DNA of 22,265 nt, taken from Brachionus plicatilis. Taxonomy: Eukaryota; Rotifera; Eurotatoria; Ploima; Brachionidae. Position numbers and translations under genes: made by a program. Within the stretch, counting starts at the first letter, position 1. Every line of letters starts with the position of its first letter. The notes below the pieces were generated by a model. The model was not told the origin of the DNA, searched no databases, and was given only the letters and a program-made list of their open reading frames with translations. The stretch lies in NCBI GenBank assembly GCA_010279815.1, contig QEOQ01000552.1, forward strand, positions 388,931 through 411,195, in the 5' to 3' direction. Shown here in pieces: positions 8,701 through 18,318 of this stretch.

Positions 8701-11021
8701 ATATTTGAAATTTTGAATCATGCAACGCTTTAATCTGTTCTCTATAATCTAAATATAATATCAGCTTCTTTTATTGAATTTTTATCTATCAAATTTTATA
8801 TCACATCATTCAATATTGCATGATCTAAGCAATCAGAAAGATTGCTTAGATCAAAATTAAAATTTCGAAAGTTTCATCATCATAATTTTAAATACTCAAA
8901 AATTAGATTGTCAACTCCAATTTTTTTAAGCTTCTAATAAATAAAATCAAAAGATAGAGCATAAAGAAATTCATATCAGGTATACAGAACCAGTCATTTT
9001 TTAGTTAAATAAAAAGAAATTTTAAAAATTACATCTTCTGGTAACTAATGATGCATTCTGATAACTTAAATGACTAAATTATTTGATTCGAAATGAAAGA
9101 TTGATTTTCAGGCTTCCTTTAAAATATTTTATTCCAATAGTATTTTTTAAAAAAATTTTCTTATTAAATACCATTATTATTTAAATTAATTTTTTCTCAT
9201 AAATAATATATTTATGTCATTTTCAGACAAAATACGAAAAAAAAAACTAACACTGTTTTTTAACGGAAGTATTCATAAATTTATCTTCTAATGTCTAAAT
9301 GGAAAATAGCTTTTGTGTAATAATTATTTAACGTCGGTCTATATTTTGATTATCTAAGAATCGTAATTATATTTGCTATTAACAATAATTTTCCTCTCGA
9401 AAAGAATACAAAAATTAGCATTTTATGCCATTGATAGATAAACTAAGATTTATTTTAAAATTTGAAGATTTTAAAACTTTTAAGGATTTTTTTTTCTATT
9501 CTTTAATTATTTAATAAAAAAGGGACTAAATTAAGAGCTTCTTTTCTTGATATTTATTAATGATCTTTCAAATGTTGTGAAAAATAAATGTGAAATATAT
9601 GCCGATGATACAAAAATTTTATCAATTGTTTAAGGTGCAAGTGACAGCCTTTTACTTCAGCAAGATATAGATCACATTTCAAGCTGGTCTCTCACCTGGT
9701 CTCTTGATCTAAATATCCAAAAATGCCTTGTAATGCATATTGGTCTAAAAAATCCAAATTATGATTATACGATATTTAATAAAAATGGAACTATCAAACT
9801 GTCTAAAACGACTCTCGAAAAAGATTTGAGTATCTATTTTCAGAATGACCTTAAATGGACAAACCAAGTCCGGTACTGCTTAAATCGTGCAAACCGAATG
9901 ATAGCAAAGAATTTCAAATATTTAAATAAAGACTCTTTGAGAATGCTATACACGGCGCTCGTACGGCACTCAGAGTTTGCAATAAGTTCTTGGTCACCAT
10001 TTTTAGAAAAAGAAATTTTTGAACTCGAAAAAGTTCAGAGAAGAGCAACTAAAATCATCCCTTTACTTCGTAATTACGAATATAACAAAAGACTTGAATT
10101 GTTAGAGTTAACTGACCTCAAAGTAAGAAGAATGAGGGGAGATTTAATACAGATCTATAAAATTATAAATGGCTATGAAAGAGTTAAACTTATAAATGGT
10201 TTGAACTTTTCTCCCAATCAAGTATATAATTTGAGAAAACACAAAAAATGCATGGTTAGAGAAGATGTCAAAAATTGTATGCATCGTTATCACTTCTTGA
10301 CAAATCGTGTGGTTAAAAATTGGAATAGACTGCCTGAACAAAAAGTTAATTCAAAAACAAAAAACATTTTTATAGCTAAACTAGATAATTGGCTTAAAAG
10401 GAATTATTTACTACTATAGCTTGTAGAAGCTAAACCCGTTTTGGGTCGCAGTATTTTTTACTACTATTACTACTACTAAGAGAATTTAAAAAAATTTTTT
10501 TATTCTTAAATAAAATAAATTCAAATTTTTTTTTGTTATCATTACTTGCCAGATTTAGAAAAAATAATAAAAATAATTAAAAGATGCTTTTTTAATTCCA
10601 GAGCTGAAAAATGGCTAAAAGTTACCGTTTCTGAAAATTGGCTCACTATACACAAAAAAAAATTTTGAACAGGTATCAGAATAAGAAAGGACACAATAAG
10701 ACTGTGTTTCATCCGAGTTTTGTAAAAATTATGCATAGATTTGTTTGAAGATGATCTAAATATTTGGCTGCTTTCATCACCTACAGCATGTTTTTGTCCA
10801 TTCACATAAGAACCATTTTCATTATTGCCTGAATTTTCACATTTTTTTACTCGGAACTCAGTGGAGCTTACAAGTTCAGATAAATTCGAATTCGACTGTA
10901 TACCACTGTTTGCCAAACTTGACTGATTGTTCAGGACAATCGACTCCTCGAATCCTTTTTGAGAATCATTTTTTCGCATTGACTTAATTGATTCCCTTTT
11001 TTTTGCATTACGGTCAGCCAT
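1722..11021 (-). CDS. Membrane-bound adenylyl cyclase, 17 coding exons, 1316 residues, apparently intact
   Basis: This enzyme converts ATP to cAMP and pyrophosphate at the plasma membrane, normally under G-protein control. Exons: 11021-10626, 7284-6916, 6852-6703, 6651-6517, 6463-6128, 6075-5835, 5775-5730, 5680-5516, 4819-4628, 4575-4177, 3556-3472, 3417-2764, 2706-2548, 2498-2352, 2301-2194, 2140-1901, 1850-1722. All introns are GT...AG and all junctions agree in phase, totalling 1317 codons. Order: Ser/Asn-rich tail, six membrane segments, C1, linker, six membrane segments, C2, the usual metazoan layout and length. Metal-binding Asp430 and Asp474 are 44 residues apart, the classic spacing. 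C2 keeps Lys1172, Asp1252, Asn1259 and Arg1263. The end of C1 (EEGHGKKRD...) recalls AC8/AC1, while C2 ([13 protein letters not shown]) recalls AC2/4/7, so I assign no isoform. The start is the first ATG after an in-frame TAG upstream. Confidence 0.93.
2764..3556 (-). other. Adenylyl cyclase exons 11-12: remainder of the second membrane block
   Basis: Exon 11 (85 bases) encodes [18 protein letters not shown]. Exon 12 (654 bases) encodes [18 protein letters not shown], a roughly 90-residue polar loop, then [34 protein letters not shown] and [15 protein letters not shown]. With the segment ending exon 10 this makes six, matching the family. The large loop lies between segments 9 and 10 and is presumably extracellular. 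I see no N-X-S/T site in that loop, although animal cyclases are commonly glycosylated in this half. Confidence 0.82.
3557..4176 (-). other. Intron 10 of the adenylyl cyclase, no other feature seen
   Basis: This 620-base intron starts GTAATT and ends TTTAAG. It is AT-rich with no coding or RNA feature I could support. It splits the codon between membrane segments 7 and 8. Confidence 0.72.
4177..4819 (-). other. Adenylyl cyclase exons 9-10: C1b linker and seventh membrane segment
   Basis: Exon 9 (4819-4628) and most of exon 10 (4575-4177) encode a Ser/Asn/Lys-rich linker of about 170 residues with little conservation. Recognisable landmarks are FNPVTLRFK early in exon 10 and the hydrophobic segment [18 protein letters not shown] at its end. 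Phase agrees on both sides. Exon 9 is supported by its open frame and good splice sites more than by similarity, so it is the least certain exon. C1b regions are the variable, often regulatory part of animal cyclases; no calmodulin-binding helix could be identified. Confidence 0.7.
4820..5515 (-). other. Intron 8 of the adenylyl cyclase, no other feature seen
   Basis: This 696-base intron runs from GTAATA to TTTAAG and is AT-rich throughout. I looked for conserved cyclase sequence, RNA genes and transposon ends and saw none. It separates C1 from the linker and is about ten times longer than most introns of the gene. Confidence 0.75.
5516..6651 (-). other. Adenylyl cyclase exons 4-8: C1 catalytic half (class III cyclase domain)
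   Basis: Exon 4 carries the helical segment [17 protein letters not shown] preceding C1. Exon 5 holds a charged insertion and then [19 protein letters not shown] with Asp430. Exon 6 holds [16 protein letters not shown] with Asp474, then [20 protein letters not shown]. Exon 7 is only 46 bases and supplies part of [16 protein letters not shown] across two junctions. Exon 8 ends with [14 protein letters not shown] and NIVTYLIKP. Both metal-binding aspartates are present, as expected for C1, which contributes the two-metal site to the C1-C2 active site. The tiny exon 7 is easily missed; skipping it breaks the frame. Confidence 0.9.
8821..8853. repeat. Perfect 14-bp inverted repeat (hairpin) in intron 1
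   Basis: TGATCTAAGCAATC at 8821-8834 and its exact reverse complement at 8840-8853 flank a 5-base loop AGAAA. The stem includes five G/C pairs, unusual in this AT-rich intron. It is too short for a typical animal microRNA precursor. Confidence 0.85.
9538..10419 (+). pseudogene. LINE reverse transcriptase, C-terminal remnant, broken
   Basis: The frame reads [15 protein letters not shown], then YADDTKIL (active-site YADD at 9598-9609), an in-frame TAA at 9631, and then continues in the same frame to TAG at 10417-10419. The last 228 codons are open from the methionine at 9733. Matches to the family include [68 protein letters not shown] and [11 protein letters not shown], the domain following the polymerase in CR1/L2/Jockey-like LINEs. 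A frameshift near 9538 and loss of the endonuclease and most of the polymerase make it non-functional. The long open tail suggests a fairly recent insertion. Confidence 0.85.
10460..10478 (+). repeat. Short TAC/ATT-type tandem repeat tail of the LINE
   Basis: The sequence TACTACTATTACTACTACT follows the LINE 3' region about 40 bases after the stop. CR1- and L2-like LINEs commonly end in short tandem repeats instead of poly(A), so this marks the 3' end of the element. Confidence 0.7.
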
Positions 11022-14000
11022 TTTTTTTCGAGCTTTGCACCAATCTATAAAACAACTAATCTATTCATTTTTTGTGTGCTTTTTTTTAAATTTTTAATGC
11101 TCAAAACTTATCTAAATATTTTATATGTTCTTATCTAAAAAAAAATATATAAAAAAACATTATTGATTTATGGTTATCGATTTTTGCAATATTTAAAAAA
11201 AATAGTTTTAATTTTAGATTGTTGTCTAAACAAGATTTTAAACATGTTTAAGTATATTTTGGTGGAAACAGTTTTTAAAATATTTTCTTATTCAGAGAAA
11301 GAGCTCTTTTGATAATGCTTGATATAAGTTTGAACAAATTGCTTTTAAATTCTTTGAAATCTCTTTAAAATTTTGAATTTTTTAGTCTAATTAGACAGAT
11401 AATTTTGGAGTCGTCAGAAACAGGGTCAATTCGGAAAATTTCATTTTTTACATTAATTAAAAATTGATAAGAAATTTTAAGTATGCAACAAAATAATATC
11501 AAACTTAATGCTTTAATTCTAAAAAGTGAGAAAACAAACTTGTGAATTTTTAATTTTATTTTCTTGTAAATTTGTCTATCACTCTAAACAAGGCAATATT
11601 TTGCTACCATTTAGCTAATGTTGAAAATTTACTTTTTGAAAAGCAAACATGGATTCATTAGTTGGTAGACTTTCATTGCGTATCAAAATTCTTACTGATA
11701 AAGCTAAACATCATCACGAGATATAATCTAGCTGGTTTAATCTAAAATAATTTTATTTTTTTTGGCTAACCATTGCCTAAAATTAATCTATTTTGGAGGA
11801 TTTTCTGATTAAAACATTTTTTGCTTAGCAACATGTTCTTTAGAAAACATTCAATTGTTCTAAGAACCCTTAAAATAAAATTGTTAAATTAACTATTTAA
11901 AGTTGCTTTTTTCTTTCAAATTAAATATGTAATTGAAAATTTAAAAGAAAACTGAAAGAAAATGGCTGTAAATTGATTATTTTTTCTTTATATATAGTGA
12001 TTAATTTTTTTTCAAAACTTGTAAGAGCTATTTTTAAAAAATTAATTTTTATAATTGGCATTTAGTGTTTACGAGTTAATCTATTATGCCTAAAATAATC
12101 TTCAAATTGTACTTGTACTGCATTTTTCTATTCAGTTCAGAATTAATCTAAAATTTTAAGTTATCTGAACAAACTTCATCAAGTTTTTTTTCGATTATTA
12201 CACATTATCTTTCTGATGAAAACTTTTCCAAAAAACCATTCGGCGTTCTAAAACAACAGAACAATAATATCTAGCTGGTTTTTACTTTTAACTACATCAT
12301 TTAGGACTTAAAAGGGCTAATAGTACGATTTCATTAAATCAACATTAAGTTTGACTTTAAAAAAATTAATTTCGATTTTTAGAAATATAAAAATTATTGT
12401 TATAATCAATTTATCCCAATTCTGACGATGATAAAAATTTTAAAAAAGTAAATAAGTTAGAAAAATTTTTTTTATAGTAAATTGTACTTTTTGTTAATAA
12501 TGATTAAATTGTTAAAAAACCTATAGTTTACTATTATTTTTTATTATTTGCAAAAGTCAAATTTAAGTAAAAAAATACACTAAACAAGACGCTTTTTATT
12601 AATTGCTATAAAAAGAGATTATTTTTCAATTAATTTAATTATAAAACGGTGAAATCAAAAATGCTTTTGAATAGAATATTTTTGAATAATTGTTCGCAAA
12701 AATATTAACCAAAAGACTAGTTTATCCTACTTAATAATTCGACAAACTAATTAACCTTCAAAAAATAAAAGAATTTTTAAAAAATCTTTATAATTTTCAA
12801 AAAAAAATAAATAAACCTCTACCTTACAAATTCTTATACTTAAAGCTAAAAATAATCTGATGTTTAAACAATCTCTCTAATCAAATATTCAATGATAATT
12901 TTTACATTTTTTTATCTACTATTCATCGATTTTACCATCTTTTTTTTTTAGCTTTTTAGCTTTAAAACTTAAACGCAACAAATTTAAGCTAACTTAAAAT
13001 AAGTTTTATAGACGAGGAATCAAAGAAAGATATGACTAAAATGAAGAAGAGCTTAAAAAAATGAATAGGATTCAAATTGAGGAAAAGGACCTAAGCTATT
13101 GTTAAAAATTACTCTAAAAAACATTTACCTACAAATTGATGAATTAAAACTTTAATGAATCGATTGAATGATTATTCATTTAATTAAATAAAAAAAAGAT
13201 ATTATGAGTTCTTAAACATTGGCTAACTTTTACAAATAAAATATATTTTTGATAAATTTTCTAAAAGAAAATTTTTTAGCTTATAATAATTAAGACGTAA
13301 ATAAAATCCAATTTTTTGAAGATTGGTAAAATTTTCCATCAAAATGCAAAATAAACTCGGAATTATTTTTGAGGAATTAAATAAAAGAAATAAGCTGATT
13401 ATTTTAAAAAAACAATTTTCTGTTAGTTTTAGGTAAAATTTTCAGCTATTCGCTTCTCTGAATTTAATTTAATAACAAATCAATCTTCAAAAAAATGAAC
13501 TATTTTGTAATAATTAAAAAATTTGTCTAGCTAATAGTGTTTTTAGTCAAAAAATATTCAATTAATATCATTATGCTAGATTACTTAAAATGTGGAATTC
13601 GAACAAATGAAATATTTTCTGCTTAAAAAGGAAGCATAAAATAGTGAATGAAAATAAATTGGTTCAGCAAAAGAGGAATAAAAGTTTTTTGCTTGTAAAA
13701 TTTTGGGATTGAATTTATATAAAAATCAAGCGTTTGTTTAAATAATTAACGATATTGCATTTTAAAAATAAACTGGTTGTTGGAAATAGAAAAATTTGTA
13801 AACATTACTGATAAAATTCTAATTTCAGAAACATCATAACTAAAAAGTCTGTTTTATTAAATAATTTAAGTCAATAAAACATTAGACTTGTTATCCAATA
13901 CGAGTATTTTAATTCGTTCCATTTACTTTTAGAAATTTTGTTTATAGATAAAGATTAATTTAAACTTCACAAAGCTAAGAAAAATATGGTGTCGGATTAT

Positions 14001-15295
14001 GCTGATTTTGACAAGTTAACAGAAAATCCTAAATATTTTGAGATCTAATATTATTTATAAGCGGAAGTTTTTTCCTTTTTAAATAAAACTTCATTTTTAA
14101 TTTGGTGTTCTAAGAAGCTAGCTTTTTTATTTATATATACAAATTTATAATTTGAAAAGAATGAAATCAAAATGTAGTTAATGCCCAAATAGTTCGAACT
14201 TGAAATTCCTTTGAGATAAAAATTAAACTATTATAGAATTTAAATATCAAATATCTAGTGAATTTTCTAATTTTCTTCAAAAATCTACGACTAGCTAAAA
14301 AACATTTCATGTTCTTAGAGATCAAGGTTTTTACGTTTTATTAAATTATTAATATCTAACTAATTTGAGATTATTAAGAAATTTAATTTCAAACATTTGT
14401 TCTAATTAGAATTTTTTCAAAAATCATTTAAAGGCAAAATAAATCATTTACAAATATTGATAAACAGTTAAACTTAAATTTTGAAAAATTAAAAAGAAAT
14501 TTTTATTTAACAGTCAATTTAATAACTATGATAACATTTCGAAAATATTAATAATTAATATATCAAAAATATAATTAAAATAAATGATGCATATATGTCT
14601 CTAATTCGATTCGATTAGTTCGAACGGAAATAGAAAAATTAGTTTGATTAAAATGTTTACGGCATTGTAAAATCCCAAACAATATACCCCCTTAAATTCT
14701 TCAATTATTTGATTTGTTAATTTTTTCCAATGAATAAACACCTAATTCTATGCTGATGATTTGTAAAAAATGTCAATTTAATTTTTATAATTTTTATACA
14801 AAAGACCCTAAATTCCGCTTTTTTATCTAATCTCATTTATAACATTAGGAAATTCGAGTTCTCTTTTTTTGTTTTTGTTGGTTTATTAGCTCAATACATT
14901 CTATTTGTTAATATTTATTGATAATTTTAATAAATTTTATTTTTTGCTCTTTTGTAAACAATCTAAATAAATTATAATTAATTACAAAAAAATTGAATTT
15001 TAAAAAGCACAGTTTATAAAATCAACTTTAACTCAAAATATTATTTCCTTTTTTATCATCATTTAACAATTTACATTTCTTTCATACCTTATCTACTTTA
15101 AAATAAATTAAGTCCCGTGTTGAAATTTAACCATAATTTTGTTTGATTTATGTCTAAATCGGTTCTTTAACCAAGTTTGAAAGCCTTACGTTATATAATC
15201 CTAATTAAAAATAAACATAGATAAAATTTCTAGTCAGGAATCAATCTTTCATAAACTCAGAGCTTAAGTTTAATAGCTTTTTATATAAAATAATC

Positions 15296-15323
15296 AATAT
15301 TTTTATGGTATCATAAAAATATT
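15296..15323. repeat. 12-bp perfect inverted repeat with 4-base loop
   Basis: AATATTTTTATG at 15296-15307 is followed by loop GTAT and its exact complement CATAAAAATATT at 15312-15323. The stem is nearly all A/T and could arise by chance in this composition. Confidence 0.8.
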
Positions 15324-15712
15324 TCATCAAACCTTTTTGTTTTTGAGTTTAGATTCTCCTAGTTAGAATACGAGATCTCAAGTATTTATTCTTAATTTAT
15401 CTCATTAAACCAGTGCCATACTTTCAATTCGAAAAATACATTTGCCGGATTTAAAGACACATTAATTTCAAATGCCAAATCTATTGATATTTGGATCGAG
15501 TTGTATAATAAAACGGCTGAATAGATCATTTAAAAATACTTTGCATCAAAACTATCAGTCTACCTTCAAAATTCTATCCAAGCCTTAAGTATTGTATCAG
15601 TTTGTTGAATTTTATTGAGCAAATAAACTTAAAAGAAATTATATACGCTTTATTATCCTTTTTTTAAATCACGAAATATAAATTAATAAAAAATAAATTT
15701 AGCTATTAAGTC

Positions 15713-15766
15713 AATAAACAATTGTGCCTTTGCGCAATTGAGGAAACAATTGTTAATTGGTTTATT
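15713..15766. repeat. Nested palindrome with three CAATTG words
   Basis: An inner hairpin pairs CAATTGTGC (15719-15727) with GCGCAATTG (15732-15740), allowing one G-T pair. The outer arms AATAAAC (15713-15719) and GTTTATT (15760-15766) are also complementary. A third CAATTG lies at about 15747. It may be a small degraded transposon end or a chance cruciform-forming sequence. Confidence 0.5.
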
Positions 15767-17319
15767 AATTTTATTTTTCAATACAAAACAGACTATTTTA
15801 AGCATCAAGTTAGTTTGATAGTGAATAATATGCAAAGCAATCTAATCTAACAATTTTTTCAGCTCAAAAGTAAATTCGATTTTAAATTAAGAAATAATTA
15901 AATTTTATTTAATGTAATAGCTTTCTTCTTAATCCACCAAAATTTAAAACTTTTTTTTTAATTAAAAAAATTATTTGAGAATATTTCTGGTATGATCGCT
16001 TATCTAGTAATCTTAAATAATTGACCAAAAGCAAATAAAATTTAAAATATAACTTAAGTCTCACAAATTAATGAAAAAAAAATTACCCTTCGAATTTTGC
16101 CTTAAAAACTAAGAAAAATCAACTCTTGTTAGTTAGAAGTTAACTTTGATAATCAAAATCCTAACAAACATAATATAATTCGGAAATTTATAGGTATACG
16201 GGGAAGAAAATTACCGAGTCTGACATTAATGAATTATGAAATTTCAATTAAAATAATTATTCGATTATTTGTCATTCAATATTTTCATTTGTCATCATAA
16301 TTTTCAAAAGAAAAAATTTACAATATTTAAATAAAATTGAATAAAATTTTTTGATAAAAATTGTTTTTTTTTTATTTGTTTTTTAATTTTTAGCAAAAAA
16401 AACTATTCGCTTTAAAAATGTCCCAAAATTAAAAAATAACTAAAATTTAAATTTTAGATCAAATTTTATATTAATTTTTTGTTAATTTAAATTAAAAAAT
16501 AATTGAATTTTTAATAATTGAAAAATGAATAAAAAAAAACGAATTGACAAAGATTTTTTTCAATTATATTTAAATATTTGAGATTTTTTATTTGAAAATT
16601 TTGATGATTAATAAAAATTTTGATTACAAATAAAAAATTATGTCTTAAAAAAATATTAATTAAAAATTTCCCGGAATTCAATAGGATTTTATGCAAAAAC
16701 ATTTTTTTGTTTTCTTTTTTATGTCAGGTAAGTATAATAATAGAAATTTTGATTTTACTTTTGTCATTTTTACCGTCTAGGTGCTAAAAACAGTTTTATT
16801 TCCTAAAAAATAATGAAATAATTAAATCTATTCTAATCTAATCTATTTTGCACTCTCATAGACTGATAACTTTTTTGCCCAAAACTAATCATCTAAAATT
16901 TATAATTTATTTTAGCATACAAAAATTTTTAAATTCATATCTAGATGGTCAGAAATCAACTTAGAAAATTACTAAGATACTCTTTGAAGTTTAATTTTTG
17001 ATCTCTAATTCATGTCATTATTCAAATAAACTAAAGGGTAAGGTAAAATTTTTTTAAAGACACAACTGGAAATTGCCAAATGGTCCGGCCAAAGTAATTA
17101 GAATAGTAATTTAAATAAAAATATGTGGTTCAAAAACCGAGATTTGCAAAAGCTAAGAAGAAAATTATTAAAAATTTTTGACTCCATCAGAAATTTTTGA
17201 GCAAGACTAAATTGAAAACTAATGTTAATTGACAAAATGAACTTCAGAGTTTAACTTTGGAAAAAAAAAAAATTCAAATAAAGATAGAAAAGTATAATAA
17301 ATAATCTTTTATTAAATGA

Positions 17320-17600
17320 ACGAAGCAATGAAGTGGTTGACTTGTATTTTTTCTTAATTTGACTGAAGGCTCAACTCACTTGGATATGTTGATATTCAAG
17401 GAAATAATTTGCATCAAACAATGGATAAGCAAAGACAAGGTTTGGCGTTCGTATTCCATAAAGACAATGTGTCGTGACATCGAGTCAAATTGGTCAAAAA
17501 GCAGTTACGAGACCAAATGTATCATAAAGCAGTGCTAACAGATTTGGCTTAGGTGAATAAAAGATGCTTAAATACTTATCCAAATCCATTTAATAGAGCC
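17320..17600 (+). pseudogene. Decayed mariner-family transposase fragment
   Basis: This stretch is less AT-rich than its surroundings. From 17409 one frame reads LHQTMDKQRQGLA then VFHKDNVS, stop (17475-17477), HRVKLVKKQLRDQ, and DLA at 17541. Mariner transposases carry LHQ-x-DKKRP-x-LA, VFHQDNARPH and SPDLAPSDYH in this order and spacing. The HKDN aspartate would be the second catalytic residue, and DLA marks the approach to the third. Upstream, in another frame, VFFLNLTEGSTHLDM recalls the segment before them. Several stops and frameshifts make it dead. I did not find its terminal repeats. Confidence 0.62.
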
Positions 17601-17869
17601 AAATAAACACAACTGAAAGCATAATAAATGATAAGATATAGAAAAAATACAGACAGTTATTTAAAAGCTTATGTGAGTTCAGTTCGGATTGTGTGAGTTT
17701 TTCTCAATATTTTTTAAATCAAAACTCGTCAATTTAATCTTTAAAAAATTAATAAGCAAAATATATAAGTCGGCAGAAAAAACAGCCATAAAAATATATG
17801 GCATGATTTTTTTCTTTTTAGCATTTTTGAATAATACTTTAAGAAAAAAAAAGAATAAAATTCAAAATA

Positions 17870-17892
17870 CAGTCGAGTTCGGTTATAACGAA
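17870..17892 (+). repeat. Left terminal inverted repeat of the MITE
   Basis: It starts CAGTCGAGTTCGGTTATA and continues ACGAA, preceded by TA. It matches the right end over 22 of 23 bases, differing only at base 19. Confidence 0.88.
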
Positions 17893-18293
17893 CTTACTTC
17901 GGAACTCTCAAAATGGTTCGTTATAAACGAACTTCGTTATATCCGAAACATAAAAAAGGTAAAAATTTTTCGTTTCGTTGCTTGACTTCTAGAATTCATT
18001 TTTTTTATTAATTGAGGATCATTCTCTTTTAATTTTTATAGATAAATGTGTGAATTTTCTCCGATAAAATAAACCGTCTTATGGTTAATTGACAGATAAA
18101 GATTAGGATTCAAAAAAATTTCATACTTTTTTGTCAAGTTCGTTATAAAAAAATAAATTCTACTGAGAATTTTTAAAAAAGACTTCGTTATAACCGAGTT
18201 CGTTATATCCGTAAAAAATAACATTATAAAGATTGTTGTTTTAAAATCTATTGAATTTTTTTTCGCTATAACCGATTTTTCGTTATAAGCGTT

Positions 18294-18316
18294 TTCGCTA
18301 TAACCGAACTCGACTG
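18294..18316 (-). repeat. Right terminal inverted repeat of the MITE
   Basis: Read on the minus strand it starts CAGTCGAGTTCGGTTATA then GCGAA, and it is followed on the plus strand by TA. It pairs with 17870-17892. Confidence 0.88.
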
Positions 18317-18318
18317 TA

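Larger units (their letters stand above)
9517..10480 (+). mobile_element. 5'-truncated CR1/Jockey-superfamily LINE inserted in cyclase intron 1
   Basis: The fragment starts within the reverse transcriptase palm region (remnant of the QGSVLGPLL-type motif, then LFLIFINDL), continues through YADD and the C-terminal domain, and ends with a short 3' region and a TAC-type repeat tail. This 3'-anchored truncation is typical of target-primed reverse transcription. The element is antisense to the host gene, the orientation best tolerated in introns. Left and right edges are approximate because no clear target-site duplication stands out from the AT background. Confidence 0.82.
7285..10625 (-). other. 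Intron 1 of the adenylyl cyclase, 3341 bases, hosting a LINE fragment
   Basis: The donor is GTAACT at 10625 and the acceptor ATTTAG at 7285. Apart from the LINE at about 9517-10480 and a hairpin at 8821-8853, the interval is AT-rich with no exon I could recognise. A missed short exon is unlikely because exons 1 and 2 join in phase and give a continuous six-segment membrane block. First introns often hold regulatory elements, but none can be named here. Confidence 0.72.
6703..11021 (-). other. Adenylyl cyclase exons 1-3: cytoplasmic tail and first membrane block
   Basis: Residues 1-100 are polar and rich in Ser, Asn and Lys, probably disordered, with no recognised domain. Six hydrophobic stretches follow: [87 protein letters not shown] and [15 protein letters not shown]. 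The last is created by the exon 2-3 junction. The open frame of exon 1 continues to 10542, and an alternative donor exists at 10545, but it is out of phase with exon 2. The donor GTAACT at 10625 gives phase 0 and a sensible loop between segments 1 and 2, so I chose that. Exon 3 ends in a charged helix ([13 protein letters not shown]) leading to C1. Confidence 0.8.
11022..17319. other. Long AT-rich stretch with no recognised gene
   Basis: The part next to 11021 is the 5' flank of the adenylyl cyclase and ends in ATAG 16 bases before its ATG, a possible leader acceptor. Reading both strands, I found only short, low-complexity Lys/Asn/Phe/Ile frames, such as one at 16511-16702, none with recognisable motifs. 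I saw no tRNA or rRNA. Two local palindromes are listed separately. A perfect GTAAGT donor-like word after TCAG lies near 16726, without a supported exon. Confidence 0.6.
17870..18316. mobile_element. 447-bp MITE with pogo/Tigger-like terminal inverted repeats and TA duplication
   Basis: The element begins CAGTCGAGTTCGGTTATA and ends with its exact 18-base reverse complement; the match resumes after one mismatch for four more bases. TA dinucleotides flank both ends (17868-17869 and 18317-18318), the target duplication of the Tc1/mariner/pogo superfamily. CAGTCGA...TATAACGAA-type ends are known from pogo/Tigger-like transposons. No transposase is encoded, so it is non-autonomous. Inside, TTCGTTATA/TTCGCTATA-type words recur in both orientations near both ends, including two in tandem at about 18184-18211. 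The near-perfect ends suggest a fairly young copy. Confidence 0.88.

Noticed and set aside
10542..10625. Extension of cyclase exon 1 to the in-frame stop at 10542, or use of the donor at 10545
   Set aside because: The donor at 10545 leaves phase 2, incompatible with exon 2, which then meets a TAG within seven codons. The donor at 10625 joins in phase 0 and keeps the membrane topology.
13008..13094. Purine-rich patch with short charged peptides
   Set aside because: Frames are under 20 codons and there is no splice or start context; it is only a compositional fluctuation.
16511..16702. 63-codon minus-strand open frame
   Set aside because: It is a Phe/Ile/Lys/Asn-only low-complexity translation of AT-rich DNA with no motif or splice context.
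16690..16760. Perfect donor-like TCAG/GTAAGTA near 16722-16730, considered as a spliced-leader RNA gene or short exon
   Set aside because: No convincing leader, Sm site or stem-loops follow, and the upstream frame is only a few codons. Chance is likely.
17689..18224. Two open frames overlapping the MITE (17689-17985 plus, 18036-18224 minus)
   Set aside because: They cross or lie within the inverted-repeat element, have no motifs and are explained by AT-rich DNA.
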